A DNA stretch of 64,000 nt from Alitta virens (taxonomy: Eukaryota > Annelida > Polychaeta > Phyllodocida > Nereididae), in the NCBI GenBank assembly GCA_932294295.1, contig OW028581.1, forward strand, positions 15,777,162-15,841,161, written 5' to 3'. Made by a program: the position numbers and the translations under genes. Shown here piece by piece: positions 48,501 to 61,030 of this stretch. The notes under the pieces are model-generated. The model was not told the DNA's origin and searched no databases. It was given only the letters and a program-made list of their open reading frames with translations. Position 1 is the first letter of the stretch, and every line of letters starts with the position of its first letter.

Positions 48501-51500
48501 CTATAGGCAGTCATGGCAATTGTAAGCGCTTAGCCCCTGCAGGTAATTCTGCGTAACCTTGGAAGAAATATTTCTTCCAAGACGTAACGGGCTGTATACT
48601 CCCCAGGGAGTTGAGGAAGGCTCAGGCTTGAACAGGCCTGCCAAGGGTGTAATTGTAAAGTCGGTTGAGACTGCTTGGACAGTGATAACAGACTATAAAC
48701 CACATTTGCATATACATTTCTTATATATCTATTGATTTATTACAGAACATGTCTATAAGGGTAAATTGCCATCATTCCATCACAAATTGTTTCAATTGTA
48801 AAGCATACACAGATAATGAACTACCTAGAAATAAATATAATAAGTTAATGATATTTTACAATGGTTTCAGAGATGTTCCAATTTTTATTCAAATTTGTGC
48901 AAATGAGCAAAATCAAACATTGTTCAAACTCTCAGAGACTTCAATGTTTTGCGGCTAGGATTTTAGCTAATAACTTTGACTATGTAAATCATAGAGGTAA
49001 AATGCTGGTATTTTATGGAACAACATGCCAAATGATTTCAGTGATATTACACTTTTAAATTGTATTCAAAGCATTATGTTTTTGCAAATTTTTTATGTCT
49101 TCTTTTTTAATCTTAATATGTACTCTATATCAACTTTTATATGCTTTATACTGTTTTTACTTATTCTCAGGGCCAATTGTAAAACAGTTTTTGTCTTTGT
49201 AACTGAATTGCTTACCCTGAATAAATATATTTTGTCAATCAATCAATCAATCAATCAATGTTTGTCTAACCACCTAAACTATTCCAAGGTTAAAGATCTA
49301 CACTGGCTCAAGTGCCAACATAAAAATAAACAGTGTACCTTGTAGTTTCCAGTCTTTATGAACACTTGTTTGTTCCCCAAGTCACCCAGATGATCAGTAA
49401 AAATGCTTAACTTTAAAAAGAAAGAAGATAAATGCACACATTATAATAGTAAATTTAGACAATTAGTGTACAGAACAACACAATGTACACCTAAATGATT
49501 TCTTGTATATCATTTTCCCGTGGGCAAAGATTGCCATGCATGGAGTTGGCACAATGACCTTGCCCTGAATGGCCTAATTTTGTGTGGTTATCAGATTAGG
49601 CCTTAAAAAGCACTACCATATTTGGAAATGGCATCATTGCGTCATCATGTAAACTGGCATCTGATTGGCTTAAACACTGATATTATCCACCAGAGGACAG
49701 CGCCTGCAAGGCCTTCCATTGGCCCAAGAATGAGTAATGCTATCTTCCATAATAGATGGCAGCAAACGCAATCCTCTACAGGTGACAGGGAACTGACGAC
49801 TATCCTCTGTTATTTTTGACAAATGTATCATGTATGATATTACTGTGTCAATAATAGCATATGTATATCTACAAATTCAGCTCAAGGGGTCATAGTATTG
49901 CTCGAGCGAGCGGCACTTTGACTTCGTGAAACATATTGTGTGTAGCAAGTAATGTCATCATTGCGCTTGAATGCATTGAAATTTGAATATATACTGTTTT
50001 ACATAGTATTACTTCTTTAACATCACTTATCTACAGTAACTGTAAGTTAGCCTTACACGACTTCCATATCTTCCAGACTTATTGTTTTCCGTACCAAATG
50101 AAATTTCATTCCAGTCCACTATCAGTTTGGCTACTTGAGCTTGTTTCCATTGCATTGCTCTACGTCTGGAAAGTGGGTAAAACTGAGCATTGGTATTCTA
50201 ATAATTAAAATATTCGATTTATTTGAAATGTGCACGATTCTACATGTTCTGTTTCTGACATTCAACATTAAGGAACTAACCGGTGCATGAAGAAAGCCGA
50301 AATTGTGACAATGGGTAACAGGGAACTCAGGAGTATGATTGCAAGTGCATACTGTGGAAAAGGTTCTGGAATGAAATAAAAATAAGATTGCAATTATAGA
50401 AAAAGGATTATATCTGAGTAATTATAGTGTCATAGTGGTCAGGTTGGCCACTTTGAAACCTCATGTTCTACCAATTATATGAGAATTGTTCAGGAAATCA
50501 GAACAACAGTTAGACTTGGGATCATCAAGAGCAAAAGAAGATGCCTACCTTAATTAAGTTAAGCATTTTGTTATAACATTATTCAGCAGATGTGGATGTG
50601 ACCTTTGGACCTTTGAAACAGTATTGGTACATCCAGCAGTTAGAGTCATGAATAAAAGTCAAAATTATGTCTTAAAGGCTAATTTACTATCTGCAACTTA
50701 ATACCAGACCTTCTGTAGGAGTCTACTTGGGGTAACTGTATATATCGCTTTTGCATTATATATGCTGATCTGGAGGAAGTGGATATGTATATTTCTTGAA
50801 ATGTCTTCTAAAATTTCTGATAGGTCTCAAAAACATGGGATTGTGATATAATTTTCTGTTTTGGTTTAGAGTCGGTGCCTGTCTTGAGTGATGTATAACT
50901 CTTTCACAGTGCTGCTTGAAAGTTCGACTAACCAAATCCATTCTACTAGCCTAATCCACATCTGGCCAATACTTTCTCCACAAAATACGTAAGGTAGGCA
51001 TTTTCTTTGCTATTCTGTTGTAATGATCATGACCGTATGGTACAATAAAACACAATGCCAAGTTTTCGAGCCTCAGCTGGGTTAGAGATTATTCCATAGT
51101 ATGTAAGTTTTAACTTGGAATACCCCAGGCTATGATTATAACATGAAGCTTTTATCAATGATAATGTTCAGTGAACCTGAGGTAGGCATCTTCATTTGCT
51201 CTTAATGTTCAGTGAACCTTGCACAACACTGTGTGTCGTCACCTCACAGCCCAGCGAGCTAATTATGAATATATTTTGCTTGTTTACTCATCTAAAGTAA
51301 ATTTATCAACTTCTATATAGGTTGGCTTATGGTCTTAAAAATGCAGAATAAGTAGATGTTCATATGCTGAGTTTACGCAATTCTTGTTCTGACAAGCAGG
51401 CAATTCAGAATAATTGCCAAAACTAAAAAAATACGAATCCATTTTTCTTGTATTTTTAAGAAAAGATTTCTTTAGTCTACATATCTTAGCCAATCATTTT

Positions 51501-54500
51501 GTTTAACTGGGTAAACTAGCAAAGAATGTCCATAATTAGGTCGCTGGGCTGTGAGGTGACAACTAACAGTGACAAACAGGTGGTTACACGGACAATGAAC
51601 TGAAACTGTCTTTGTCTCAATATGGCTACATGGAGTGTTATATTATTAATTTGTATATTTACAATATGAAGAGTAGAATATCTTGCTTTGTCATTAGACA
51701 CTTGAACTTCACTTACTGTCTGGAGTACACAGACTTCCATCGAAGCCGCAATCTGGCTTATCTGGAGGAGGTCCTTCGCGTCCACCCGGCCAGTGCACCT
51801 TTTTGTTTTCAACCGCTTCATATTTCTTTTTATTGCCATAGTAGTTGGCAATGATCTGTAACGTAACATGAAAAGACGATTGTAGCTCTTGCATTAGTAA
51901 TCAGATCACAATGACCATGTTCTCACTAAATCTTCATTTCATGAGACAAAAAGCATTTCACATTAACCTATTCGACTTCTTAGATAACAAGTCATTTTGT
52001 ATTTTTACTGGACCAGTGTTAGCGTTGGTACCTTTTATAAATGTGACATCGTTCTTACAAGGATTACAGTTCGAGCAAGACAGGACTTATTTTAAGCATC
52101 TTACAGCACATTCGGCTCGTGAGTCATTGAGTGCTTGTAAGTTATACACTGTACTTAATGACGTCAAGGATATTAGTAACGGAGTGTGCAAAGTACAGCC
52201 TTAGCAAAATATTATGCCTTGGATCTACATCAACTGACATAGAATGAAACTAAATAAATAAATGTCTATATATATATATCTATATATATATTTAACAAAT
52301 GTATGTAAACAAAACTTAATGCTCATATTACCGTGCTATTGTTCAGCAACTGGGACCATGGATGTGTAGATAATCTATTGATAACGTATACCTTTAACTT
52401 TTATACCATGTATATATATATATTGAATATAGAAATAGTGAGTAGAAGTAGACTTAGTATATGTTTTTATCATAAAAGCATATATATATATGAAGCGTGA
52501 AGTAAAGGATGCTTCGCTTAGGTATAATACTAATGCTCGGTTTCATTCAGGATATTTCAGATAATGATAAACAAGTCATATTGTTGAAGATGGCAAGTTA
52601 TTCAAAATAGCATCTAGTTATATTATTTGTATTGCATCCTATTAAGATACAGTTGTTGTAGGTAGATTCAGGTTTTTATTTCACCCAAGGCTTTTCATCA
52701 ATCATACAATATTTCAATTTTATTTAAAATTTGCTTAAAGTAGGGTGACCCCTTTAAGACATCTTTAATGTCACTGCCAAGGGGCCACCCTAGTCCTAAT
52801 ATTTAAAAAAATATTTTTTTCAAATTTCATTTTTGCAACCAGTGGCAGGGGACAGACACTTAGTGGTAGACATATAAAAAAATGTTAATAAATAATAATT
52901 ACAATAATCGCATAAATGACGGTAAATCCATGCCAGAGTAGACCAATATAAGTTGAAGTAGCCTATTCCTTTATTCTTACCTCTAATTCTCCTAAGTGTG
53001 GATTGAGATCTAACAGCGAGTAATCCATGTTACGATCACCATTATCGTCAATGCTAACTATGCCAGTGATACCTGTAATTCAGAATGGAAAATCTCTTAA
53101 TTAATCAAATGATGATTTTATGCAGTTCAAACATACTATATACATTGTGTGTACTATATACATTCGTGACATATGTGTCACAATGTAAACAGACAATACA
53201 AAGTAAATGACATAGAGTAACAATGAAAGCATAAGCGAAAAGTAGTAAATAAAACTAGGTCTCTGAAATTTCTCACTTATTCAACAGATAATATCTTGAA
53301 CACTAACAAGACTATTATATAGGCTTACCCTGGAATGTCCTGTTCCACATATTCCCTATGATTTCAGATCCATTGATTGTGCCATATCCCAATGCCAATG
53401 TTTTATTCAAAGCCGAAGCATAAACAATGACCGCATCATGGAAGGCCTCAACAAAATGGTTGACCTGTGTAACAAAGGAATTATGCTGAACCATTGAAAT
53501 GGAGTTCTGCTATTTTTCTATAATCTATATTATTGCCTGCTATGGTATTGGATTTCGCAAAAAAATTTAACAATTGTTCGCGTCATTACCAGACAAGTAC
53601 AATTGGTAATCCTCGCAAGTGGCTGTTTCCTCATTTGGCCGTTCTGGAACGGTGGCCGTTTTGGTGATTGGTCGTCTTAGTATGTTGGCCGTTATAAATT
53701 TGGCTGTTTTGACCAACGCCCAATCTGATAACAGGCTATGGCTAAGCATCACTATTGTTTCGAAAATTGAGTTAATATTAAAGGGCAACAATGCAGCATG
53801 CACATAAAGACCACTATTATTCCAATATTTGTATTGGGTAGGAATAGTTATGAAAGATGAAACAGGCAAGCGAGACAAAGATGGCATGAGGACATTGCAG
53901 AATGGTTGATGCCTGTGGAAAAAGCGGGGTGAATATCCATCGAGTCAGGTTTCGCACCATTGTGAGAATGACCATTTCATCATGAATGACGTCGCAGAAG
54001 GAGTGTTTTGATTAAAAGTGAAAGAAATTTCAACTTCAAGCACAGACCAAGTCCTAAAGCCGGTAATCATCATGATGAGAAGATTCTGCTTATTTCCGAA
54101 TGAAATATAATATATTAGAGACTACATGCATAATACTTGCCTTCTCTTCACCATATGTATTGTTTCCATATTGTTCATTGGCTCTCCTCTTGACTTCTTC
54201 TGAAAACCTGTTGTACTCCTCACTGTCTGGTTTGTGTAAGGTCGCTGTCATAAGGGCCTCGTATCCTCTTCTGGCCTTTTCATTCCGTTCCGGAGTATCA
54301 TCATCTCGTTTCCATGGCAATATGTTTTGCTTTTCACTGCATTACAAAGAAATTACAGAGCCCACATAGCTAAATCTCTTTCAGATATTAAATGTGTTAA
54401 AAATGATAGGTGCATGCACTGCAAGACTATTACTTATATTTATGTGCTTAAATTCTATCATTAAAACCGTATTAGTTTTTACAAGCCTTTTTTATAGAAA

Positions 54501-57171
54501 CAAGATCGTAACAGCCTGTAGAGTGTACATTACTGTACAAACCAAATAAGATCAGACCTTCTAAATATAATTTATAGCATTTTACCCAATCATGGGCTAA
54601 TTATCCCATGTCAACCATAAAAGTGTTACAACACTGTAGAGTATACAACCAAAGTTGGTAAAGATCTGATCATCCAAATACAAGTTTTCACAATTTACCC
54701 CCCCCCCCCATAGGGTTATTACTCCTCAGTAACAATACACATGATGCAACATGATGCTAAAACCCTGTAGAGTATTCAAACCAAATTTGGTGGTCATCTT
54801 ATTTGCCTAAACAGAAGTTATAGAATTTACCCCGTCATAGGTAATTACCCCAAGACAACCATAACAGTTTCATAACCCCAACCCTGAATAAAATCCCCAT
54901 GCTATGTTCTTTACTCATAGAAATGACCAATTGACCAAACTTCCATAAAAATAACTTTTTCCCAGAGTGAGTATTTCTTCCACTGAAGAGGTCAATGAAA
55001 GACCTGAAGGTGCTAATAGACAAGCTAAAACTACTGTTTTCATCATTTTTACAACTACGGTAATTTTCAACAGAGTTGTCCCACTTACCTGTGAAGAGGA
55101 TCAATATTGAAAAAAACGTATTCCCCATTGTCGAATCCCAGCTCAGCAGCACTTATCATTATTTCCCTGATGGAGTCATCAGAACCACAGAGTATCATAA
55201 CTGAACAAAGTATAAAAACTTTATGTTAGTTAGTTATATTATGGTAAACAAAATGATGAGCAGTAGGGTCATTCACATCTGTGCTAGGTATTGTGTAGTC
55301 CACAAACTTCCTCACGACGAGAGTCAGATGACATTGCATTGAAACTTTCTTGCAAACCCCTCATCTGGGGCTCCTGCTCTACCATTGAACATTATAGATC
55401 AGCAAACGTGGTGGTTTTGAATTAGGGCTTTATGTCCTGTATTTCTGCACCTGATGGGCTGATTAGGACAGGTAAGGACCATGGCAATGAGACGAAGGAT
55501 GAAACAGCCATCCAACATGCATTTGTAGACTCGACTGGGAATTGAACCCGGGACCCAGTGGTTGGAAGCCCAGTGCACTACCATTGAGATAGGCCCCCAC
55601 CCATCACCAAACGTGTGTTTTACCTATTGTACTGTTTAAATAAACTTATATTTGTATCCTTAACAAAAACAAATTTTTTATCACCTTTTTCTAGTCACAT
55701 ATCTGACATTACAACTGTCAGTTGTGAGATTCAATCGAAATGTCCCAAAATTCCGTATTCACTCTTGATATATGCTATATATTTACCATTTACCATGTGT
55801 TTACTGGGTCATCTGAGTTCTGAAATCAGGTCACAAGACAATCACAATATATTTCTGGGAACCCAGTGTAAAAGTGCTGTGGGCAAGCAAATAATTGATT
55901 TATTAGGTGCGACAAGTTTTGTGTCGCTTCCTGCAAGAATGACCCAATGCAATTTGTTCTGTACAAGCATGCCTATCTTGCTTGCAAATGCCAGTAATGT
56001 TTCAGTTTAGGTATTGTGCATTGCTCAAAGTCCTATGTTGGCCACTTCACCCACAGTAGCTCACAGTGTTACCACAATTACCTACAAGTTGACACACCTA
56101 AAGAACGGGGGGTGGGGGCCTAGCTCAGTTGAAGCGCACGTGGCTTCCGACCCCTGGGCCCCAGGTTAAATACCAGGTCAAGCCTGAGTTGGATGGCTGT
56201 ATCATCAATCATCTCATTGCAATGGTCCCTGCCTGTCCTAATTAGCCCACCAAGTGCAGAAATACAGGATGTAAAGCCTTAATTCACCCAAGATTACTAT
56301 GGAAATCAGTATATATAGCCTATACATAGGCCAAATAATGTACTAGGAAGCTCCCGCTTGACACGAAAAGGCAAAACTGCTGAAGCAGCAGTTCTACAAT
56401 CGCCTGTGAGATATTATATCTTACCCTTTTTGGACATGTATACTTACTCCGAGCATGATTTGATGCATTACGAAGTATGACCCCAAAGTCATAATTTTCC
56501 AGACACCTTTCATCAAATGCTTTATTCCAGATTTCACCATTGGGGTTGTGCTTTATGTCATGTTGTTCCAAGGCATTTTTGACACTTCGCATGGTAAAGA
56601 AGCACGTACTTCTTTCACTTCCATTATTCGGAAGGTCATGATATATCAAAGCTGGAGTGACCCAATCGAACTCCTTGAAAACCTCTATGAAGAACTCGCC
56701 AAGTTTATCATAGGATCCAGACATTCTTGTAAGAAGTTGGTGCCGCGACTTGTCATCAAATGCGTCAGCCAGAGCCCCGGCCGTTATAACAGGGACATTC
56801 CAATGCGGGGAAAGTTTTGCGATACAGGCTACACTGAACTCACACACTGGTCCAAGAAATAAATTAACAGAACGGTTGTAGTACATATCAATAGCTCGCA
56901 AAGGTCCAAATGTCTCAGAACACTGGGAATCTCCATACATTAAGTTGAATTTGTATCCGGCTAAGATATCATTGCTGTTTTCCACACTTTCTACTGCAAA
57001 TTGAATAGCTGGGGCTGTTTTGTTCATGCCCCAAGGATAACTTCCTTCCACAGGTAAGATAACTCCTATATTGATCACTTTGTTGCCTCCATAAGCATCT
57101 TGTGAAAAATTACAAAGTTCCAAAGTAAAAGCGATGAAAATTAAGCAATATTTATCAAGATTGCTAAACAT
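41477..57171 (-). CDS. Receptor guanylyl cyclase (natriuretic-peptide-receptor type), complete
   Basis: 22 exons, high to low: 57171-56448, 55200-55089, 54336-54141, 53464-53329, 53072-52981, 51855-51717, 50365-50281, 50165-50057, 49410-49339, 48250-48170, 48086-47982, 47560-47489, 47397-47232, 46395-46240, 46152-45723, 45148-44999, 44383-44260, 43839-43771, 43310-43136, 42660-42562, 42115-42018, 41689-41477. They sum to 3,603 bases: 1,200 residues plus stop. Order: signal peptide (1-about 25), ANF-receptor ligand domain (to about 460), one membrane helix (about 470-492), kinase-homology domain with VAIK kept, HGNLKSSNC in place of HRD, DFG and WTAPELL, then a coiled dimerisation helix ([19 protein letters not shown]) and the cyclase domain (about 943-1130) ending GTFWLLGE. 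Both metal Asp (968, 1012) and the GTP-selecting Glu1008 and Cys1080 are present, but Leu1087 and Ala1091 replace the usual Asn and Arg. The kinase-homology C-lobe carries an extra polar segment of about 80 residues. Confidence 0.93.
43361..43484. repeat. Palindromic MITE, TACATGGCCAA family, copy 8
   Basis: Arms 'tacatggccaaatgtgccacgtgcg' and 'acacgtggcacatttggccatgta', centre shortened. It sits 51 bases upstream (on the minus strand) of the cyclase exon 43310-43136. Confidence 0.85.
45355..45685. repeat. Compound tetranucleotide microsatellite (ATCT / ATGT)n
   Basis: About 330 bases of (tatg)n followed by (atct)n with occasional 'gatc' and 'ctgt' interruptions, in the cyclase intron next to the exon ending at 45723. 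It produces spurious open frames rich in Tyr, Leu, Ser and Ile. Confidence 0.95.
45723..46152 (-). other. Cyclase kinase-homology exon with about 80-residue polar insertion
   Basis: The exon starts [16 protein letters not shown] and ends [20 protein letters not shown], both as in natriuretic receptors. Between them, where the family normally has only a dozen residues, lies a stretch rich in Asn, Asp, Glu, Lys and Gln (for example [18 protein letters not shown], residues about 770-852). The frame is intact and the flanks align. It is probably a disordered loop in the kinase C-lobe. Confidence 0.85.
46975..47054. repeat. Short TACATGGCCAA MITE, copy 9
   Basis: 'acttggccaattgtgccacatgcg' and 'gcatgtggcacatttggccatat' pair as arms with a short centre; about 80 bases. 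Confidence 0.75.
47645..47810 (-). repeat. SINE family A fragment
   Basis: Shares 'ggagtcca..cc.ttgtta.atatttac.tcatgggtggg', 'cagcatagacactgag' and 'caatttaacgtctcat' with the copies at 2.7 and 15.4 kb. Confidence 0.55.
48368..48665 (+). repeat. tRNA-derived SINE, family C
   Basis: The head 'gtgccaaggcctagtggtcaaggtgctcgcattcaaccaaaaagttcgagcc' has A-box- and B-box-like words (TAGTGGTCAAGG, AGTTCGAGCC). The body runs through 'ggtgtaaatgggtacttggctatagg' and 'ctccccagggagttgaggaagg'. An inverted copy lies at 19620-19905. Confidence 0.75.
48740..49260 (+). mobile_element. 5'-truncated LINE 3' end with (AATC)n tail
   Basis: Broken frames include [10 protein letters not shown] and, in another frame, [12 protein letters not shown], resembling the C-terminal 'WNxLPxxIR...SLxxFK' block of LINE reverse transcriptases. 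The copy ends 'ccctgaataaatatattttgtc(aatc)n' at about 49215-49258, a typical 3' end with simple-repeat tail. Confidence 0.7.
51238..51562. repeat. Dispersed inverted-terminus element, family D
   Basis: Begins 'tcacctcacagcccag' and ends 'gctgggctgtgaggtgaca'; the interior matches 15714-16075. It lies in the cyclase intron between the TM exon and the exon 51855-51717. Confidence 0.7.
54590..54900. other. Intron stretch with repeated 'taattacccc' units
   Basis: Three diverged units of about 110 bases, each with 'taattatccc/ttactcc/taattacccc', then 'aca(a/c)...taaaac/ccctgtagagtat', then 'caaaccaaatttggt', plus a poly-C run at about 54700. Related words occur at 4.8 kb. No exon. Confidence 0.5.
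55410..55605 (-). repeat. tRNA-derived SINE, family B, copy 2
   Basis: The minus strand starts 'ggtgggggcctatctcaatggtagtgcactgggcttccaaccactgggtcccgggttcaattcccagtcgagtc', a clear tRNA-like head with A and B boxes. The body ends 'aggacataaagccctaattc'. Confidence 0.85.
56106..56290 (+). repeat. tRNA-derived SINE, family B, copy 3
   Basis: 'ggggtgggggcctagctcagttgaagcgcacgtggcttccgacccctgggccccaggttaaatacc' is the tRNA-like head; the body 'gtccctgcctgtcctaattagccc...aggatgtaaagccttaattc' matches copies 1 and 2, in the opposite orientation to them. Confidence 0.85.
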
Positions 57172-60100
57172 TTTGTCAAACGCAACTGTTTAGCTGTAGG
57201 TGCATATTAAAAGACACAAGGTAAAGAGACCAGTCCTATTGAAGATAAGATTGCACAAGATTACTTGTTGACAAGTGTTCGAGTGACGAACTCTCGATCA
57301 TTGTTACAGTAAGTACATTACTGATAACACCATCAAAAGGTTGCCCCATTAAAATACAAAGGCATTTTTTGGTTATATGACATACAGTAGATATTACAGA
57401 TCAAAATGCCATAGTTTAGATACATCTTATCAGTCAAAATACCCAAATTAAATTTAAAAAAAAGAGTATTTAAGCCATGTGAGCTAAGTCGTGAATATGA
57501 CATAAACCTCTAGGTATATTTTGGTTTCTTGCCATGCAAGTAAAGGTGATTTTAGAAAGTTTTATGAGACTGGGTGCCTGGGTTAAATGGGCTTTACTTC
57601 CCTTATTATGAGACTGGGTGGGTTAAATGGGCTTTACGTCCCTTATTTTTGCACTGTATTTACTATATACTAGATACTAGATACCTATGTTGTGATTAAT
57701 CTAGCTGAGCTTTTATGATTCCATACAGTTATATAATTGTCGAAATTATTGTCGCTAAATGCATGTCATATTGTCTTCACTATTTCGCTTACTCACTCAA
57801 TGTTGTCCAGTTTTGTGATTAGTTCGTGAACAAAATGATGTAATGTTTTATAGTTGGTACATGGAGATCAAGACAAAGTCCAGTAGTATGCTTGGCAGAG
57901 AGGGTGACCTCTATGTTTATTTAGGAATGGATCAACTCCAAACCCAGAACTGAGGGCTCTAGGGCTCCTCCATGGCTTTTCTTTCTTGCAGGCTACTGCC
58001 TATATTTTTCTTATAGGCTAACTGCAGGCTTCCCTGTCAGTGCTCTATTGGCCAAGAGGTTGTGGCCTCATGACCTTCAACCATGACCTTTGCCAGGTGT
58101 AATGCCTTAAAATTGACTCTTAAGTTTAAGGTTTACACAAGTAACAGGACTTTAAGAGTCTAAAGATATATAATAATACCAGGTCTATGAGATCTGAATA
58201 TAATCTTATTTTTATAACATGACAATTAAAAAAGAAAAAAAGAGAGGTAATTATTTGTTAACTTCTTTAGTTTTGAGAACGAAAATGTTTTCACCCAGGA
58301 GGGATATTGTTATACATATTCTGAAATTACAGAAATGAAAAACTATGATTTAGATCATATTAATGTATACTATGTTAACCATATATCACCTGATATACTA
58401 TATAAATCTAAGTTACAGTGTTGTTAGATTTAGTGTACTGGAGACTCAGTGCAAAGCAATCATATATAATCTCAAGTAGGATCTAAACATGGAATCTTGG
58501 GTGACTGTCTTGGAAAGTCCGATGACAGAGGTTGTGATTCACCAAGAAGCACACTCGTTCTGTTGAGTTATATCTTTACATGTCAAAATGGAATCTTTAC
58601 TTATGTTGAACTTTGTTCATGTCTGTGTTTGTAACTTTGGATTACCAAATAAACATTTTTATATTTCACCTATCACAAGCGAGTTGGATGCTGATTCCCA
58701 CCATATGAGAGGATGTTGAAGGATACGTCAGTGTATAATCTACCATGCCAAGAGCATATTTCACAGGGACAATAACTGCTGCATTTTGTGTTGTTGTTAT
58801 TGGCATTGTCTGTGCATTGATTGAGCTAGGTATGATGATGCTTACAGATACACATTCTTTTAAGACACCAAATTCGGGGAATCACACATCTCTCGGTAGT
58901 TTTCTGGGTTGTCCAACTCTGTGTACCCACTAATATGCTAGGCATTCTAAAGGACAAAAAAAATGTACTCCTGTCTATCCTTGTCCATACATCATTCATT
59001 CGCCGAGCAATTTATGGATAATCATGGTAATCCGTAGAACGCTCCTGGTCCTTCTAGATCACCCCTGAATATTCATAGAGGGCAAAAATTTGATCTACGT
59101 GAAACTGTTTACCTTTTTTATGGGAATCACTAGGAGAGCAGTTGGCGACTGGTTGGCAAATGGCTAGTGAGTGATCTACGGACGTCCGTGGCCATTTGCG
59201 GCCACTTACGTCCACTCGTGGTTACAATGGGGAGGTTGTCCATGCGTGCATACTCGCCATTCACTCGTGTTCACTCTTATACAGCTAGTGGAATGCTCAT
59301 GAGACAGCTCGTGGAACACTCAGGAGATGCCCGTTGGACCTCCGTGGCCTGCCTATCGTTCTTCTGTTGACCATCCGTGCTCATCCATGGCTAACCATGC
59401 CCATCCGTAGACCACTCACCGAGCGATCTATGAGTGCCTCACAGATGCTGGTCGAAATAATATATACTTCTTTAACAGAAGCACGAGTGAGCACGTATAG
59501 TCTCTCTTTGACGTCCGTGGTCACTTGGCTCTCTTACTCGTGCTAGTGTGAATGGGGCTTTAGTGTGACACTCGCCTTGCCATATTAAAATAATTGGTTT
59601 ATTTCACAATATTCAACAACATGCAATATCCAAGACTGTTATGTGTGTCAAAATTCCAAATTTAAATATTTTTTAAACAAAAATGTATCACAATATTTTT
59701 AATTTAACCTACTTTTTACAACAATTTATCTTCAATAGAATATCTTTCAGTCTTCATTTAAGGCTTTTTTAAACTTTAAGTTGCAATATTGATGTTAAAT
59801 GCACCGGTGTGAGGCACCCTCTAGCCTATATAAATGCCGAGAGGGGAAGCCACACACCCGTGGTTAAATGTCATCAAGGGGGAGCCCTCGACAGCAACTT
59901 CTAATTAGTCTTAGAGGGACCCACGCTACTGAAGATTTTTGTCCTAAAATTAAAAATTCTGCTTCTTCAGAGTAGCAAGCTCCAACGCCGGTTTGCCCAG
60001 CATACTAATTCCCAGTCGAATGAAGGTAAGGCCTCCAGCACGTATACTAACACGGACTCATATACGTGCTGGTTGGTGCCTGACCTTCCTAGGTTTGATG

Positions 60101-60650
60101 CTCTCGTAAGACACAAGTAGTAATGACAGTACTAGGCCTAAAATATAGTACTAAAACGTACACCAGAGGACAGTAAAAGCGTCCTACATAGTAGGTACTG
60201 CCATCATACGGTACATAAGTAGTATTGAAAAGATACACCAGATGTCAGTAAAAGCACTATAGATTTGATCTGATGAATTGTACGTGGCCACCTTGTGCAT
60301 AAACGTGCAAATAGAATATATATAAATGTATTATATATGATACAATGTGAATCAAAAACTCGGTATGTAGAATATGGCCACAGGCCACACATGTACAAAG
60401 CATGCATAGTCCCAAAAAAATCAAATAGGGAGATAAAAGTAACCAATGGTACAGCTCTGTAGACTGTCTACTGTATATGATTGGGTGAAAGGATGAAGTA
60501 TAATCTTTGCATGGATCTGAGCATTGCAATGAGAAATCTTTCCATGGATACACATCAGCTGTAATGGACACGTGTGTATAAAGTCTCCCAGGGCATAGCA
60601 TTATGTATATTAAGTAAGAAAGATGTCACAGTGGATTTTTAACAATTTGT
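57172..60650. other. Intergenic stretch between the cyclase and the Polinton polymerase
   Basis: No gene that I can support. It contains a 40-bp near-direct repeat ('gagactgggtg...ggttaaatgggctttac') at 57565-57650 and a block of CCGTGG/ACTCGTG-type words at about 59040-59560. A TATA-like 'cctatataaatg' lies at about 59825, and two related units lie at 60145-60260. Part of the right end may belong to the Polinton element. A lone possible signal-peptide exon (58745-58829, donor 'gctag|gtatga') has no partner. Confidence 0.5.
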
Positions 60651-61030
60651 ATGACAACAAACATGTCTGAAGAGCCACCTGCAAAACGTCGTGTCATATC
60701 GCATGACAAGGAGGAGTATGAGGAGGATGAGGATGAGGATACTGTTCCTTATAGGATTGAACAGATCAATGAGAGAAGAGCCCGAAAATATGGTGTGGAA
60801 GAAGTTACTTTCAAAGCCAAATTTAACAATAACTATCAAGGGAAGAAATTACTTGACATCACAAATGACCTGGGTGCTATGTTTGGTAGTGTAATGGACA
60901 GAGTGAGAGCCAACCATCCAAACCCCAATGACAAAGCACGGTTATCAATCAGACACATAGGGTTAGACAAAGAAATAACTATTCACTGTCAACCCCAACA
61001 TAATATTACATCTGAAGTGATAATGGAGAG
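60651..61030 (+). CDS. N-terminal exon of the Polinton DNA polymerase gene
   Basis: ATG opens 126 codons: a basic, acidic-rich start (PPAKRRVISH, then EEYEEDEDEDTVPY) and a folded-looking part (FNNNYQGKKLLDITNDL, RLSIRHIGLDKEITIH). It ends at a GT donor (gagag|gtgagt), and an acceptor (ggaatacag) follows 99 bases later. The downstream exon starts with residues typical of the N-terminal extension seen ahead of Polinton-type polymerases in animal genomes, so I treat this as the first exon of the same gene. The spliced frame meets TAA at 61161-61163, while the polymerase frame is open from about 61136. A single missing base near 61154 would explain this, so the copy looks inactivated. The intron contains a (TA)n(TTA)n microsatellite. 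A role for this N-terminal part is not known to me. Confidence 0.65.

Noticed and set aside
58745..58829. Possible signal-peptide exon (MPRAYFTGTITAAFC...) with a GT donor
   Set aside because: No following exon or domain is found on the plus strand before the Polinton; a lone hydrophobic ORF is weak evidence.
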